Of a stretch of DNA of 64,000 bases, positions 1 to 8,591 are shown one piece after another. Origin of the DNA: Micropruina glycogenica (lineage in GTDB: Bacteria; Actinomycetota; Actinomycetes; Propionibacteriales; Propionibacteriaceae); the NCBI RefSeq assembly GCF_900289045.1, contig NZ_LT985188.1, positions 2,480,001 to 2,544,000 of the forward strand, in the 5' to 3' direction. Positions within the stretch are counted from its first letter, which is position 1, and each line of letters opens with the position of its first letter. The position numbers and the translations under genes are program-made. Below the pieces are notes generated by a model, which searched no databases, had not been told where the DNA came from, and saw only the letters and a program-made list of their open reading frames with translations.

Positions 1-345
1 GGGCAGCAGTGCGGTGCCGAACTCGCCGAACGACTCGGTGTGCGCCCAGACCGGCTTGTGTTCGCCGAAGCCTGCGAGCATGTCAGCGAGTTCGCAGCAC
101 TGGGCCGCGGTGAGCTGGCAGGTGCCGATGTGCACCAGCAGGCCGAGCACCGATTCATCGGACGCGGCCTGCCGCAAGCCCTCGCGCAGCGCCTTCATGG
201 TGGGCGCGTTGACCAGCTTCAACGCCTCCAGTGGGTTCGCCGGTGCTGCGCTGAGCACGGAAAAGTCGAGATCGAGTTCGAGAATGACGCGATCGCCCAC
301 CGGGGACTTGCGAAACAGAGACGACAGCGTGCCGAAGGGTTGCAT
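1..345 (-). CDS. sppA: Signal peptide peptidase SppA-like, 5' part only
   Basis: This open minus-strand frame runs off the left edge; 115 N-terminal residues are visible. The pattern fits the first half of actinobacterial SppA-type serine peptidases: a hydrophobic strand (VILELDLDF), a helix of the 'L..L..A..D..V.GLLVHIG' type, then 'GEHKPVWAHTESFGEFG', the family's 'GKPVVAYAETFGE' segment. The catalytic Ser and Lys lie outside the window. In this family the enzyme cleaves leftover signal peptides at the membrane. The ATG at 345 follows a TAGGCT box at 353-358 by 7 nt, so the message is probably leaderless. The family call is moderate because the catalytic half is missing. Confidence 0.7.
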   Translation of the reverse strand, partial: MQPFGTLSSLFRKSPVGDRVILELDLDFSVLSAAPANPLEALKLVNAPTMKALREGLRQAASDESVLGLLVHIGTCQLTAAQCCELADMLAGFGEHKPVWAHTESFGEFGTALLP

Positions 346-456
346 GCCGTCCAGCCTAGGTGCAGTGCGGATCGTGCCGGTCGCGCTCCGCCGAGACCGC
401 CGTCGGGCACCGCGACGTGCAGCCCCGAGCCTGGAATTGCGAGCGATGCGTCTCGA

Positions 457-522
457 GATTACGTCCGATTTCGAGGGCTCGACGCCTGCGCCGCCTCAAT
501 CGGGTTCACATCGGACGTAATC
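457..522. repeat. 13-bp inverted repeat in the sppA / lipoprotein gap
   Basis: GATTACGTCCGAT at 457-469 and its exact reverse complement at 510-522 flank a 40-nt spacer. The divergent genes start at 345 (minus) and 621 (plus), so this sits in their shared upstream region. The spacer is too long for a usual terminator. It could be a pair of half-sites or a leftover mobile-repeat end. I see no gene between 346 and 620. Confidence 0.6.
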
Positions 523-620
523 CCGCGACCTCGCACGCAACGCTCGCGGGCGTCTCGACGGGCACCGACCGGCCGGCACGGGCGAGTCGCTGGGCGGTAT
601 CGGCGCGTGCGTCGTTCAGC

Positions 621-1250
621 ATGGACTGTGTGACTGCACGTGACTGGCTTCGAACCATCGCCGTGACTGCCGGGGCGGCGCTCGCCGTCACCGGCTGCGC
701 ACGAACCCAACCGGGTGGGGTGGTGGCGCCGTCGCCGGGTGCGAGTGCGTCCGACACCCCGATGGTCGGCGAATCGCCCACCACAACGCCATCGGAGTCC
801 GCGAGCACGTCACCCACCGCCGCTACATCGACCTCGCCGACCAGTACTGCCTCGTCGGGGCCGGCGGTGAAGGCCACCGGAACCCTGAAGCTGTTCGCGC
901 CCACCAGCAAGAAGCTCGCCGGAACCTGCCAGAACAAGGCCGGCGCACCCACGCTGACTGTGGCCGATCGCAAGAACGACTTCTTCCACACCGTCGACGC
1001 CGCGGTGGTGCTGACCGGTGACAAGTCCGCGGTGTCGACCGTCACGATCGCGCTGGGCGAAGACTCCGACGAGATCACCCGCACGATCACCTACGACGCT
1101 GCCAAGCCGACGGCCGGGGTATCGGCCAAACTGGGCGTCAAGGGCGCGGTCTACACCGTGAGCGGCAAGCTCGCCAATGCCGAAGACGGCACCCCGGCCG
1201 GCACGATTCCGGTGACGCTGGTGATTACCTGCGCGAGCACGAAGTGGTGA
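621..1250 (+). CDS. Putative lipoprotein, Ser/Thr-rich linker
   Basis: A 209-residue secreted protein of unknown function. The N-terminus has Arg residues, a hydrophobic stretch (TIAVTAGAALAV) and a lipobox V-T-G-C with the lipidated Cys at residue 26. About 55 residues of Ser/Thr/Ala/Pro follow, a wall-spanning linker typical of actinobacterial lipoproteins. A compact beta-rich domain of about 125 residues contains two Cys, at CQNK and near the end at ITCAS, which could form a disulfide. The start is the ATG at 621; a GTG at 630 would also keep the signal peptide. It converges with the next gene, and a strong hairpin separates them. I do not recognise the domain. Confidence 0.8.
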   Translation: MDCVTARDWLRTIAVTAGAALAVTGCARTQPGGVVAPSPGASASDTPMVGESPTTTPSESASTSPTAATSTSPTSTASSGPAVKATGTLKLFAPTSKKLAGTCQNKAGAPTLTVADRKNDFFHTVDAAVVLTGDKSAVSTVTIALGEDSDEITRTITYDAAKPTAGVSAKLGVKGAVYTVSGKLANAEDGTPAGTIPVTLVITCASTKW

Positions 1251-1270
1251 ACCCGAACCGCTACCGCCGA

Positions 1271-1322
1271 AAGACAGTGTGAGTTAAGGCTTCGTCTGCA
1301 CTACCCGAACTCACACTGTCTT
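1271..1322. terminator. Bidirectional hairpin terminator
   Basis: AAGACAGTGTGAGTT at 1271-1285 is perfectly complementary to AACTCACACTGTCTT at 1308-1322, giving a 15-bp stem with a 22-nt loop. It lies between the convergent lipoprotein gene (stop 1250) and the NlpC/P60 gene (stop 1367), which is where a shared terminator is expected. The lower GC of the stem stands out from its surroundings. Confidence 0.75.
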
Positions 1323-1366
1323 CCGAAGGCTCACGGGCCTTCCGAAGGCGCACGGCCTTTGGAGGC

Positions 1367-3823
1367 TCACTTGGCGATCGTCACCGCGATGGTCTTGCTC
1401 TGCGAGTCGTAGCCGGTCTTGCGGCCCGTGACGCGCACGCTGACGGACTTGCCCTTGTCTTTGCTGGTCAGCTTGTACTTGGTCTTCGTGGCGCCCTTGA
1501 TGGCCGACGAACCCCGGTACCACTGGTAGCTGAGCTTCACCGCGCCCGGGCCCCAGTTGCCGCCGTCCACGGTCAGGGTGTGCCCCGACTTGCGGGTGCC
1601 CTTCAGCTTGGGCGTCTTCGGGCTGAGCGTACCCTTGGCCACCGCCGCGGTCGCCGCGGACGCCTTCGTCACGGTGGTGTAGCCGCTGGCCCGGCCGGTC
1701 ACCCGCACGGTGATCGTCTGGCCGGCCTCGGTGGCGTGCACCAGGGTCGTGGCCTTGGTGGCGCCCTTGATCGGCTTGGTGCCGGCGTACCACTGGTAGC
1801 TCAGCGTCACCGACGCCGGCGTCCACGCGCCCGGTTTGGCGGTCAGGGTCGAGCCGACCTTGGCGGTGCCCGTGATGGTCGGGGTGTCGCCGGTGAGCAG
1901 CTTCGGCACGGTGCTGGACGCCGCCGAGGTGCGGGTCACCGCGTTGTAGCCGGTCTTGGTGCCGCTCACGGCAACCTTGAGCGCGAACCCCGCGTCGTCG
2001 TCGGTGACCGTATAGGTGGCCTTGGTGGCGCCGTCGATCTTGGTGGCGCCGCGGTACCACTGGTAGGCCAGCGTCACCGGCGCCGGTGCCCACGTGCCCG
2101 CACTCGCGCTCAGTGTCTGCCCGACCGCGGCCTTGCCGGTCAGCTTCGGCGTGGGGGTGGTCGACAGGTTGAGCAGCGGCACGGCGGCTGTGGCGGCCGA
2201 GGTGCGCACCGTGGTGGTGTACAGGCGCTTGATGCCCGTCACCTCGACGCTGAGGGTCGACCCTGCGTCGGCGACAGTGAGTGCGTAGGTCGCCTTCGTT
2301 GCGCCGTCGACTGCCTTGGCGCCCCGGTACCACTGGTAGCTCAGGCTCACCGACCCCGGGCCCCAGGTGCCCGCCGAAGCGGTCAACGTCTGGCCCACGA
2401 CGGCCTTGCCGCTCACCTTCGGCGTGGCCGCCTTCAAGGTCATGAACAGCGCGGCCCAGGTGTTGTCGTCGGCGGCGCCGGTGACCGGACGTCCGGCGTC
2501 GGCCTGAAAGTCCTTGACCGCGGCAGCGGTGTCGGTGGTGTAGCTGGACGAACTGGCGGCGACATAGCCGTTGGCCTTCAGCAGGGTGTGCAGTGCGCTC
2601 ACCGAGCTGCCTTGGGCGCCGGCCGAGATCTTGGTGGTCAGCGAGGTCAGGGTGATCGGGCCGGCCTCACCGTCGGATTCGAGCCCCTTGGCCTTCTGGA
2701 ACTTCTTCACAGCCAAGACCGTCGCCGAGTCGTACTTGCCGGTGGTTGCCACGGTGTAGCCGGCTGCGCCCAGCAGGTACTGGGTGGCGGTCACGTTGGC
2801 GCCCGAGTCGCCCGAATCGAGCACGAGGCTGAACGGCACCACGTCGTAGTCGCGCAGGTCGTAGGTGTCGATCAGCTTGGTCAGCTCATCGGCGTAGTCG
2901 GCGGCCTTCTTGGGCTGCTCGACCTTGGCGACGGCCTTGACGTAGGCCGGAATGTCGTTGATCACCGAGCGGGCGGCGCTGTAGGCCGAGTCTTTCGCCA
3001 CGGCCACCGCGTGCGCGGCGAACGAATTGGTCACCGAGGTGTAGTTCGAGTAGGTGGTGCCCGACACCGACACGCAGCCCGACTGGAACGAGCTGGCGGC
3101 CGACGCGCTGACGCCGTCGCTGCCGGCCAGCACGAACTTCGTCTGCCGGCGTAGCCCGGCGTAGTAGCTGCGCTTCTTCCAGTAGCTCAGCGTGCTGCGC
3201 ACGACGCCGTACGCGCGTCCGCGGGCCTCGATGATGCGCCAGTCACCATTGGACAGCTTCTTGGTCAGCACCGCCACGTGGCCGATGCCGTTGCTGCGTG
3301 CGGGGTTGTTGCGCAGAAACACCAGGTCGCCGACCTTGGGTGAACCGGTGACCTTCTTGGTGGAGTTGTACTGGGCCGCAGCCAGGTCGGTGATGCGGTT
3401 GCCGGAGCGTCCGTAGAGCCACTCGACCAGTTCGGAGCAGTCGAACTTGGACGGGTCACTGTTGCTGATCGCTGCCTCGGCGCCGAGCACGTAGGGCTTG
3501 CCCACCTGGGCGTCGGCCAGCGCGGCGAACTGCTTGGCGGTCATCGACGCACTGCAGCGGGTGTCGAAGTAGTTGGTCGCCTTCTTGGCCACGCTCGAGG
3601 TGCCCCAATCGCTGGCCACGATCGCCTGCGCGATCGACACCGAGGCGGGCACGCCGTAGGTGCGCTGGGCCTTCTGGGCGGGCGAGACGACGCTGGCGAT
3701 GAACTTCTGCTTGGCGTCGGCGCTCACCGTGGCGGCGTTGACGCCGGGCACGTCGAACGGCGCGAGGCTGAGCGCCAGGGCAAGGCCGGCGGTCAGGGAC
3801 AGCAGTTTCGACGGGGATCGCAC
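1367..3823 (-). CDS. Secreted NlpC/P60 wall hydrolase with PG-binding and Ig-like repeats
   Basis: An 818-residue secreted peptidoglycan-active protein with a GTG start and a signal peptide ending near residue 30 (VNAATV). Domains in order: residues ~40-90 resemble the first helices of a glucosaminidase (SIAQAIVASDWGTSS) but break off. An NlpC/P60 core at ~95-225 has the catalytic Cys in FDCSELVEWLY and the His in GIGHVAVL. Two PG_binding_1-like domains span ~330-460. Four ~85-residue Ig-like repeats span ~465-818, each with a 'G..VG..L....G.W.P..V.L.YQWYRG...I.GATK..Y' pattern. NlpC/P60 enzymes cut stem peptides; the repeats probably hold the protein to the wall. It is a single gene, upstream and convergent with the lipoprotein gene. 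Confidence 0.88.
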   Translation of the reverse strand: MRSPSKLLSLTAGLALALSLAPFDVPGVNAATVSADAKQKFIASVVSPAQKAQRTYGVPASVSIAQAIVASDWGTSSVAKKATNYFDTRCSASMTAKQFAALADAQVGKPYVLGAEAAISNSDPSKFDCSELVEWLYGRSGNRITDLAAAQYNSTKKVTGSPKVGDLVFLRNNPARSNGIGHVAVLTKKLSNGDWRIIEARGRAYGVVRSTLSYWKKRSYYAGLRRQTKFVLAGSDGVSASAASSFQSGCVSVSGTTYSNYTSVTNSFAAHAVAVAKDSAYSAARSVINDIPAYVKAVAKVEQPKKAADYADELTKLIDTYDLRDYDVVPFSLVLDSGDSGANVTATQYLLGAAGYTVATTGKYDSATVLAVKKFQKAKGLESDGEAGPITLTSLTTKISAGAQGSSVSALHTLLKANGYVAASSSSYTTDTAAAVKDFQADAGRPVTGAADDNTWAALFMTLKAATPKVSGKAVVGQTLTASAGTWGPGSVSLSYQWYRGAKAVDGATKATYALTVADAGSTLSVEVTGIKRLYTTTVRTSAATAAVPLLNLSTTPTPKLTGKAAVGQTLSASAGTWAPAPVTLAYQWYRGATKIDGATKATYTVTDDDAGFALKVAVSGTKTGYNAVTRTSAASSTVPKLLTGDTPTITGTAKVGSTLTAKPGAWTPASVTLSYQWYAGTKPIKGATKATTLVHATEAGQTITVRVTGRASGYTTVTKASAATAAVAKGTLSPKTPKLKGTRKSGHTLTVDGGNWGPGAVKLSYQWYRGSSAIKGATKTKYKLTSKDKGKSVSVRVTGRKTGYDSQSKTIAVTIAK

Positions 3824-3865
3824 ATGGGCTAGCTACCTACACACGCGCGAGGATGGGCAAGGACG

Positions 3866-3969
3866 CACTTGAGGGTTGCTTTTCAGCATCTGTTCAGCAA
3901 TTGCCTGCGACTAGGTGTTTTGCGGACGGCAGCACTCAAGTTGGCCTTCAGGGTTCACTCGAGGGTTGC
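3866..3969. repeat. Direct repeat pair before the wall hydrolase gene
   Basis: CACTTGAGGGTTGC at 3866-3879 and CACTCGAGGGTTGC at 3956-3969 (13 of 14 identical) are 90 bp apart. They fill the short gap between the end of the ABC exporter gene (3971) and the hydrolase start (3823). They could be paired regulator sites for the hydrolase gene or remains of a small duplication. No gene lies in the gap. Confidence 0.45.
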
Positions 3970-3970
3970 G

Positions 3971-6172
3971 TCAGAGGCTCACATCGGCCTTCGGCGGTCC
4001 GACCCGGTGCGCCAGCAGGCTGCCGTCGGTGAACTCCACCGCGTCGTCGAACCTGGCCTCGACGGTGCCGGCCCCGAACTGCTCGTCGTAGAGGCGAGCG
4101 TAGAGGCCGCCGCGGGCCAGCAGGTCGGCATGTGTGCCCTGCTCGACCAGCCGCCCTTCTTCGATGCCGAAGATCACGTCGGCGCGCATGATCGTCGACA
4201 GCCGATGGGCGATCGCGAAGGTCGTCCGGTTCGCCATCGCGCGCTCCAGTGCCTGCTGCACCAGCCGCTCGGTGGCACTGTCCAGTGCCGACGTGGCCTC
4301 GTCGAGAATCAGAATGCGCGGGTCTTTGATCAGCACCCGGGCGATCGCCAGACGCTGCTTCTCGCCGCCCGAGAGCCTGAACCCTCGCTCGCCGGTGATC
4401 GTCTCGTAGCCGTCGGCGAAACTCATGATGCGGTCGTGAATGTTGGCCGCCCGGCAGGCCTCGACGATCTCGGCGTCGGTGGCGTCGGCCCGGGCGTAGC
4501 GCAGGTTCTCGGTGATCGTGCCGTGAAACAGGTACGGCTCCTGGGTGACCATGCCCACGGCGTCGGCCAGCGAGTCGAGCCTGATGGTGCGCACGTCGGT
4601 GCCTTCGATCAGCACCGCTCCTTCGGTGGCTTCGTGCAGCCGCGGAATCAGGTAGGTCAGCGTGGTCTTGCCCGAGCCGGACGGCCCCACGATGGCCGCC
4701 AACTGGCCCGGTCGCACGGTCAGCGTGATGCCCCTTAGCGTCCACCGTTCGGCGTCGCTGATGGTGCCGTCGCCGTCGAGGTCGACGCCCTGCGGCGGGT
4801 CGTTCACCACCACCCCTGCGGCGAAGCCGGGCAGGGTCTCGGCCGCGACCACGGTGCAGCCCGAAGCGTCGGGAATGGAGGCGACTGCAGGTACTTCGAG
4901 AGTTGGGACGCTCAGCGCGCGGTAGTCACGGCCGAAGCGACTCGACCGGGTGCCGCGCGATGGGCGACCCGGTTCCGACGCCGCTGTGGGTGCAGGAGCC
5001 GCCATTGCCCGGGGTGCGGGGTACCGGAACCACACGTCGTGCAGAGTTACTTCGCCGCGAAACTCGTGCTTGGCGATCGCTTTGGCGTCGGGTGCGTCAG
5101 TGATCGCCGGTTGCAGGTCGAGGTACTCGAACAATCGGGCGAAGAGCGCGTAGGAGGTCTGCACGTCCATGGTGACGCGCATCAGCCCCACCAAAGGCTG
5201 CTGCAGCCGGGCCTGCAGGGTGGTGTAGGCCACGATCGTGCCGGCGGTGAGCACCTGGCCGCCGATCAGCGTGCCGCCGTTGATCAACAGACCCGCCACC
5301 AGGTAGACGATGGCCGGGGTCAGCCCGAAGAACGTCGACACGATCGAGAAGAAGGTCTGACCGGTCATCGCCTGCTTGAGCTGCAGGCGGCTCTGCCGGG
5401 CGTTGGCGCGGCGATAGCGGGCGATCTCGATGTCAGTACGGTTGAACACCTTGGCCAGTAGTACGCCCGACACCCCGAGCGACTCTTCGGTGATGGCCGT
5501 CATATCTGACAGCGACTCCTGGGTGCGTTTCTGCAGCCGCTTGCGCCGAGCGCCGACGCGGGTCTGAATCACCATGAACACCGGCATCAGCACCAGCGAA
5601 ATGATGGTCAGCTGCCAACTGAGCAGCACCATCGATACGAACGCGGCGATCACGGTCACCGTGTTGCTCAGCATCGAGGTGGCGGTCGAGGTGAGCACGT
5701 TGCGCACCCCTGACACGTCGTTGGCCAGACGCGACTGAATGTCGCCGGTCTTGGTCGAGGTGAAGAAGGCGAGCTCCATCTTCTCCAGATGCTCGAACAG
5801 GGCGACCCGCAGGTCGGCCATCGCCGAGTTGCCGATGCGGTTGGTCAGGTAGGTCTGGCCCACCCCGATCAGCGCGCTGACCAGGGGTATCGCGATCAGG
5901 CCGGCGACCAGCCAGTACAGCCGCTCGAGATCGGGCGACCCGATCGCGCCGTCGGCACCGACCGGAAAGAGGGCGTCGTCGAAGACCGCCCGGGTCAGAA
6001 ACGGGGCGATGGCGCCGAGCGAGGCCGACACCAGCACGGTGACCAGCACCAGCGCCAGCCACCAGCGGTACGGGGCCAGCAGGCTGCCGATGCGACGCAG
6101 CATCGGCTGGCCGGGCGAGCCGGCCACACCGGGCCGGGCGAGGTCTTCGGCGGGCATGGTGCATCGTGGCAC
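3971..6172 (-). CDS. ABC exporter (TMD-NBD) with EF-hand-like insert
   Basis: A 733-residue half-transporter with a six-helix membrane domain (~30-330) and an ATPase domain. The nucleotide-binding parts are complete: A-loop Tyr at ~384 (WFRYP), Walker A 496-503 (GPSGSGKT), Q-loop (VTQEPYLF), signature LSGGEKQR, Walker B ILILDEATSALD, and the H-loop His. The A-loop and Walker A are normally ~25 residues apart; here they are ~112 apart. The ~85 extra residues contain DLDGDGTISDAE (464-475), a canonical 12-residue EF-hand calcium loop. The family exports lipids, peptides or drugs; the substrate here is unknown. The start is uncertain: GTG 6172 is very close to a GGAGG, and ATG 6157 is the alternative. 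Confidence 0.9.
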   Translation of the reverse strand: MPRCTMPAEDLARPGVAGSPGQPMLRRIGSLLAPYRWWLALVLVTVLVSASLGAIAPFLTRAVFDDALFPVGADGAIGSPDLERLYWLVAGLIAIPLVSALIGVGQTYLTNRIGNSAMADLRVALFEHLEKMELAFFTSTKTGDIQSRLANDVSGVRNVLTSTATSMLSNTVTVIAAFVSMVLLSWQLTIISLVLMPVFMVIQTRVGARRKRLQKRTQESLSDMTAITEESLGVSGVLLAKVFNRTDIEIARYRRANARQSRLQLKQAMTGQTFFSIVSTFFGLTPAIVYLVAGLLINGGTLIGGQVLTAGTIVAYTTLQARLQQPLVGLMRVTMDVQTSYALFARLFEYLDLQPAITDAPDAKAIAKHEFRGEVTLHDVWFRYPAPRAMAAPAPTAASEPGRPSRGTRSSRFGRDYRALSVPTLEVPAVASIPDASGCTVVAAETLPGFAAGVVVNDPPQGVDLDGDGTISDAERWTLRGITLTVRPGQLAAIVGPSGSGKTTLTYLIPRLHEATEGAVLIEGTDVRTIRLDSLADAVGMVTQEPYLFHGTITENLRYARADATDAEIVEACRAANIHDRIMSFADGYETITGERGFRLSGGEKQRLAIARVLIKDPRILILDEATSALDSATERLVQQALERAMANRTTFAIAHRLSTIMRADVIFGIEEGRLVEQGTHADLLARGGLYARLYDEQFGAGTVEARFDDAVEFTDGSLLAHRVGPPKADVSL

Positions 6173-6280
6173 AGCCTCCGCTGGTCGAGCCGTCGCGACA
6201 GCGCCGCGTCATTCCGGGCTTGACCCGTAATCTCATGACCGCGCACCAAGAGATCCCGGCGAGATTGTTGAGACGCACCG

Positions 6281-6328
6281 CTGGCCGAGCTTGTCGAGAC
6301 TCAGGGTTTCGACAAGCTCAACCAACCC
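6281..6328. repeat. Dispersed repeat, inverted pair (family A)
   Basis: Two facing copies of a short repeat (CCGAGCTTGTCGAGAC and GTTTCGACAAGCTC) separated by about 5 nt form a hairpin just after the transketolase stop codon. Other copies of this family lie at 20199-20220, 21343-21365, 35074-35096, 42887-42909, 52675-52697 and 53362-53414. Here the hairpin could also end transkelotase transcription. An unrelated repeat-like stretch (GTCATTCCGGGCTTGACCC) lies beside it at about 6209. Confidence 0.6.
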
Positions 6329-6338
6329 ACGAACACGC

Positions 6339-8408
6339 TCAGCCGATCAGCGCCTTGGCCTTCTCGACCGCCGCCTCGGCAGTGACGCCGAACTTCTCGA
6401 ACAGCAGCGCACCGTCGGCGGACGCCCCGAAGTGGTCGATGCCGACCGCTTCGGTGTTGGCGCCCAGGAGGTCTTTCCAGCCCACCGGCACGCCGGCCTC
6501 GACGACCACTCTGGGCACGTCGGCGGGCAGCACCTGCTGCTGGTAGTCGTCGCTTTGGGCGTGGAACCATTCCACGCACGGCATCGACACCACGCGGGCC
6601 GCAATGCCGTCGGCCTCCAGTGCTTCGGCAGCCTTCACCGCCACCTGCAGCTCAGACCCGGTGCCGACCAGCACCACCTGCGGGTCGCCGGAGGCCTCTT
6701 TGAGCACGTAGCCGCCCATGGTGGTGTTGGACGCCGCCGCGAAGCCGGAATCTTCGGACCGGTCGAGAATCGGCAGGTTCTGCCGCGACAGAATCAGCGC
6801 TGCCGGCTTGTTCCAGGTGCGCAGGATCTGCGCCCACGCCCACGCGGTTTCGTTCGCGTCACCCGGACGCACCACGTCGATGTTGGGCATCAAGCGCAGG
6901 CTCATCACGTGCTCGATGGGCTGATGCGTGGGCCCGTCCTCGCCGACGCCCACGGAGTCGTGGGTCCACACGAAGGTGGTCGGGGCGTGCGACAGGGCCG
7001 CGAGTCGCGGCGTGGTTCGCATGTAATCGCTGAACACCAGGAACGTTGCGCAGTACACGCGGGTGAGCCCGTCCATGGTGATGCCGTTGGCGATGTTGCC
7101 CATGGCGTGTTCGCGGATGCCGAAGTGCAGTGTGCGGCCGCCGGGGGCGCCGGTGAACTCGTGGCTGCTGCGGTCGGACGGAATGAAGCTGTTGACCCCG
7201 GCCATGGTGGTGTTGTTCGAGCCGGCCAGGTCGGCGGAGCCGCCCCACAGCTCGGGCACCGGCTGGGCCAGCGCCGACAGCACCTTGCCGGACGCTGCGC
7301 GGGTGGCCATCGAGCCGGGCTCGAAGACGGGCAGCGAGGCGTCCAGGTCGGCGGGCGCCTCTTTGGCGAGCACCCGGTCGAGCAACTCGGCGTGCTCGGG
7401 CGACGCGCTTCGCCACGCCTCGTAGCGGGGATCCCATTCGGCATGCAGCTCCTTGGCCCGCTCGACGGCGTTGGCGCGCACCCAGTCGACCAGTTCGCTG
7501 TCGATGGCGAACGGCTGGTCTTCGAAGCCGAGTTCGGCCTTGAGCCCCGAGATCTCGTCGGCACCGAGCTTGCTGCCGTGCACGCTGTGGTCGCCGGCCT
7601 TGTTGGGCAGCGGCCACCCGATGATGGTGGTGACCTTGATGAAGTGCGGCTTGTCGGTGATCTGCTTGGCCCGCTCGATCACGTCGTAGAGCTCTGCCAC
7701 CTTCTCTTCGTAGGTGGTGAAGCCGTTGGTGAAGTCGACGTGGTAGGTGTCCCAGCCGTAGGCGTCGTAGCGGGCCTGCACGTCTTCTGAGAAGGCGATC
7801 TTGGTGTCGCCCTCGATCGAGATGCGGTTGTCGTCGTAGATCAGAAACAGGTTGCCCAGGTCGAGCGTGGCGGCCATCGAACTGGCTTCGCCCGACACGC
7901 CCTCTTGCATGCAGCCGTCGCCGGCGATGCAGAACACGTTGTGGTCGAAAACCGACTCGCCGGGCGCGGCCTGCGGGTCGTACAGCTCGCGCGACCGGCG
8001 GGCGCTCATCGCGAAGCCGACCGAGTTGGCCACGCCGGCGCCCAGCGGGCCGGTGGTGCACTCGATGCCCTTGGTGAGGCCGAACTCGGGGTGGCCCGGG
8101 GTCAGCGACCCCCAGGTGCGCAGGCTCTCGATGTCGTTCAGTTCGAGCCCGAACCCGTTCAGGTAGAGCTGCGCGTACTGGGTCATCGACGAGTGCCCGG
8201 CCGACATCACGAACCGGTCGCGGCCCAGCCAGCGGGGTTCGTTGGGGTCGACATTCATCACCTTGGCGTAGAGCAGGTAGGCGATCGGCGCCAGCGAGAT
8301 GGCCGTGCCGGGGTGGCCGTTGCCGACCTTTTCGACCGCATCGGCGGCCAGGACGCGGGCGGTGTCGACCGCCTTCGCATCTTGCTCTGACCAGGTGAGA
8401 TTGCTCAT
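6339..8408 (-). CDS. tkt: Transketolase
   Basis: A 689-residue thiamine diphosphate enzyme of the non-oxidative pentose phosphate pathway. It moves two-carbon ketol units between sugar phosphates in the cytosol. Visible motifs are [13 protein letters not shown] near the N-terminus, the TPP/Mg binding stretch [13 protein letters not shown]...YDDNRIS, and the transketolase signature [18 protein letters not shown]. The C-terminal domain is complete, and the length matches bacterial transketolases. The start is set by ATG 8408 ([10 protein letters not shown]), preceded by GAAGGGA; upstream extensions lack family character. The usual actinobacterial partners (tal, zwf, opcA, pgl) are not next to it in this window. 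Confidence 0.97.
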   Translation of the reverse strand: MSNLTWSEQDAKAVDTARVLAADAVEKVGNGHPGTAISLAPIAYLLYAKVMNVDPNEPRWLGRDRFVMSAGHSSMTQYAQLYLNGFGLELNDIESLRTWGSLTPGHPEFGLTKGIECTTGPLGAGVANSVGFAMSARRSRELYDPQAAPGESVFDHNVFCIAGDGCMQEGVSGEASSMAATLDLGNLFLIYDDNRISIEGDTKIAFSEDVQARYDAYGWDTYHVDFTNGFTTYEEKVAELYDVIERAKQITDKPHFIKVTTIIGWPLPNKAGDHSVHGSKLGADEISGLKAELGFEDQPFAIDSELVDWVRANAVERAKELHAEWDPRYEAWRSASPEHAELLDRVLAKEAPADLDASLPVFEPGSMATRAASGKVLSALAQPVPELWGGSADLAGSNNTTMAGVNSFIPSDRSSHEFTGAPGGRTLHFGIREHAMGNIANGITMDGLTRVYCATFLVFSDYMRTTPRLAALSHAPTTFVWTHDSVGVGEDGPTHQPIEHVMSLRLMPNIDVVRPGDANETAWAWAQILRTWNKPAALILSRQNLPILDRSEDSGFAAASNTTMGGYVLKEASGDPQVVLVGTGSELQVAVKAAEALEADGIAARVVSMPCVEWFHAQSDDYQQQVLPADVPRVVVEAGVPVGWKDLLGANTEAVGIDHFGASADGALLFEKFGVTAEAAVEKAKALIG

Positions 8409-8518
8409 GGGCGGTTCCCTTCGACTTTCACGCCTCGCTCGTTGAGACGTCCGTGGACCAAACACCGTCAACCCTATTGGTTCAGTGGCTGCCCTGGGGA
8501 GACACGGCCACAAAGTCT

Positions 8519-8529
8519 CACATTATGTG
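8519..8529. promoter_or_regulatory. Palindrome upstream of tkt, possible operator
   Basis: CACATTATGTG is a perfect 11-bp palindrome (CACAT/ATGTG) in an AT-rich patch at 8515-8550. Related half-sites follow (TCACATACATTCC). It lies about 110 nt upstream of the tkt start and about 60 nt downstream of the MFS stop codon. An operator or activator site for tkt is plausible. I see no gene in 8409-8591. Confidence 0.35.
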
Positions 8530-8591
8530 TGGAAATCACATACATTCCGTGCCAAGAGTGTGTGAGGCCCTGGAGCAGCGACTGGCCTTGC

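Noticed and set aside
1580-3154. Long plus-strand open frame opposite the NlpC/P60 gene
   Set aside because: It mirrors the Ig-like repeats on the other strand and has only biased GC-rich composition. The minus-strand protein has clear domains.
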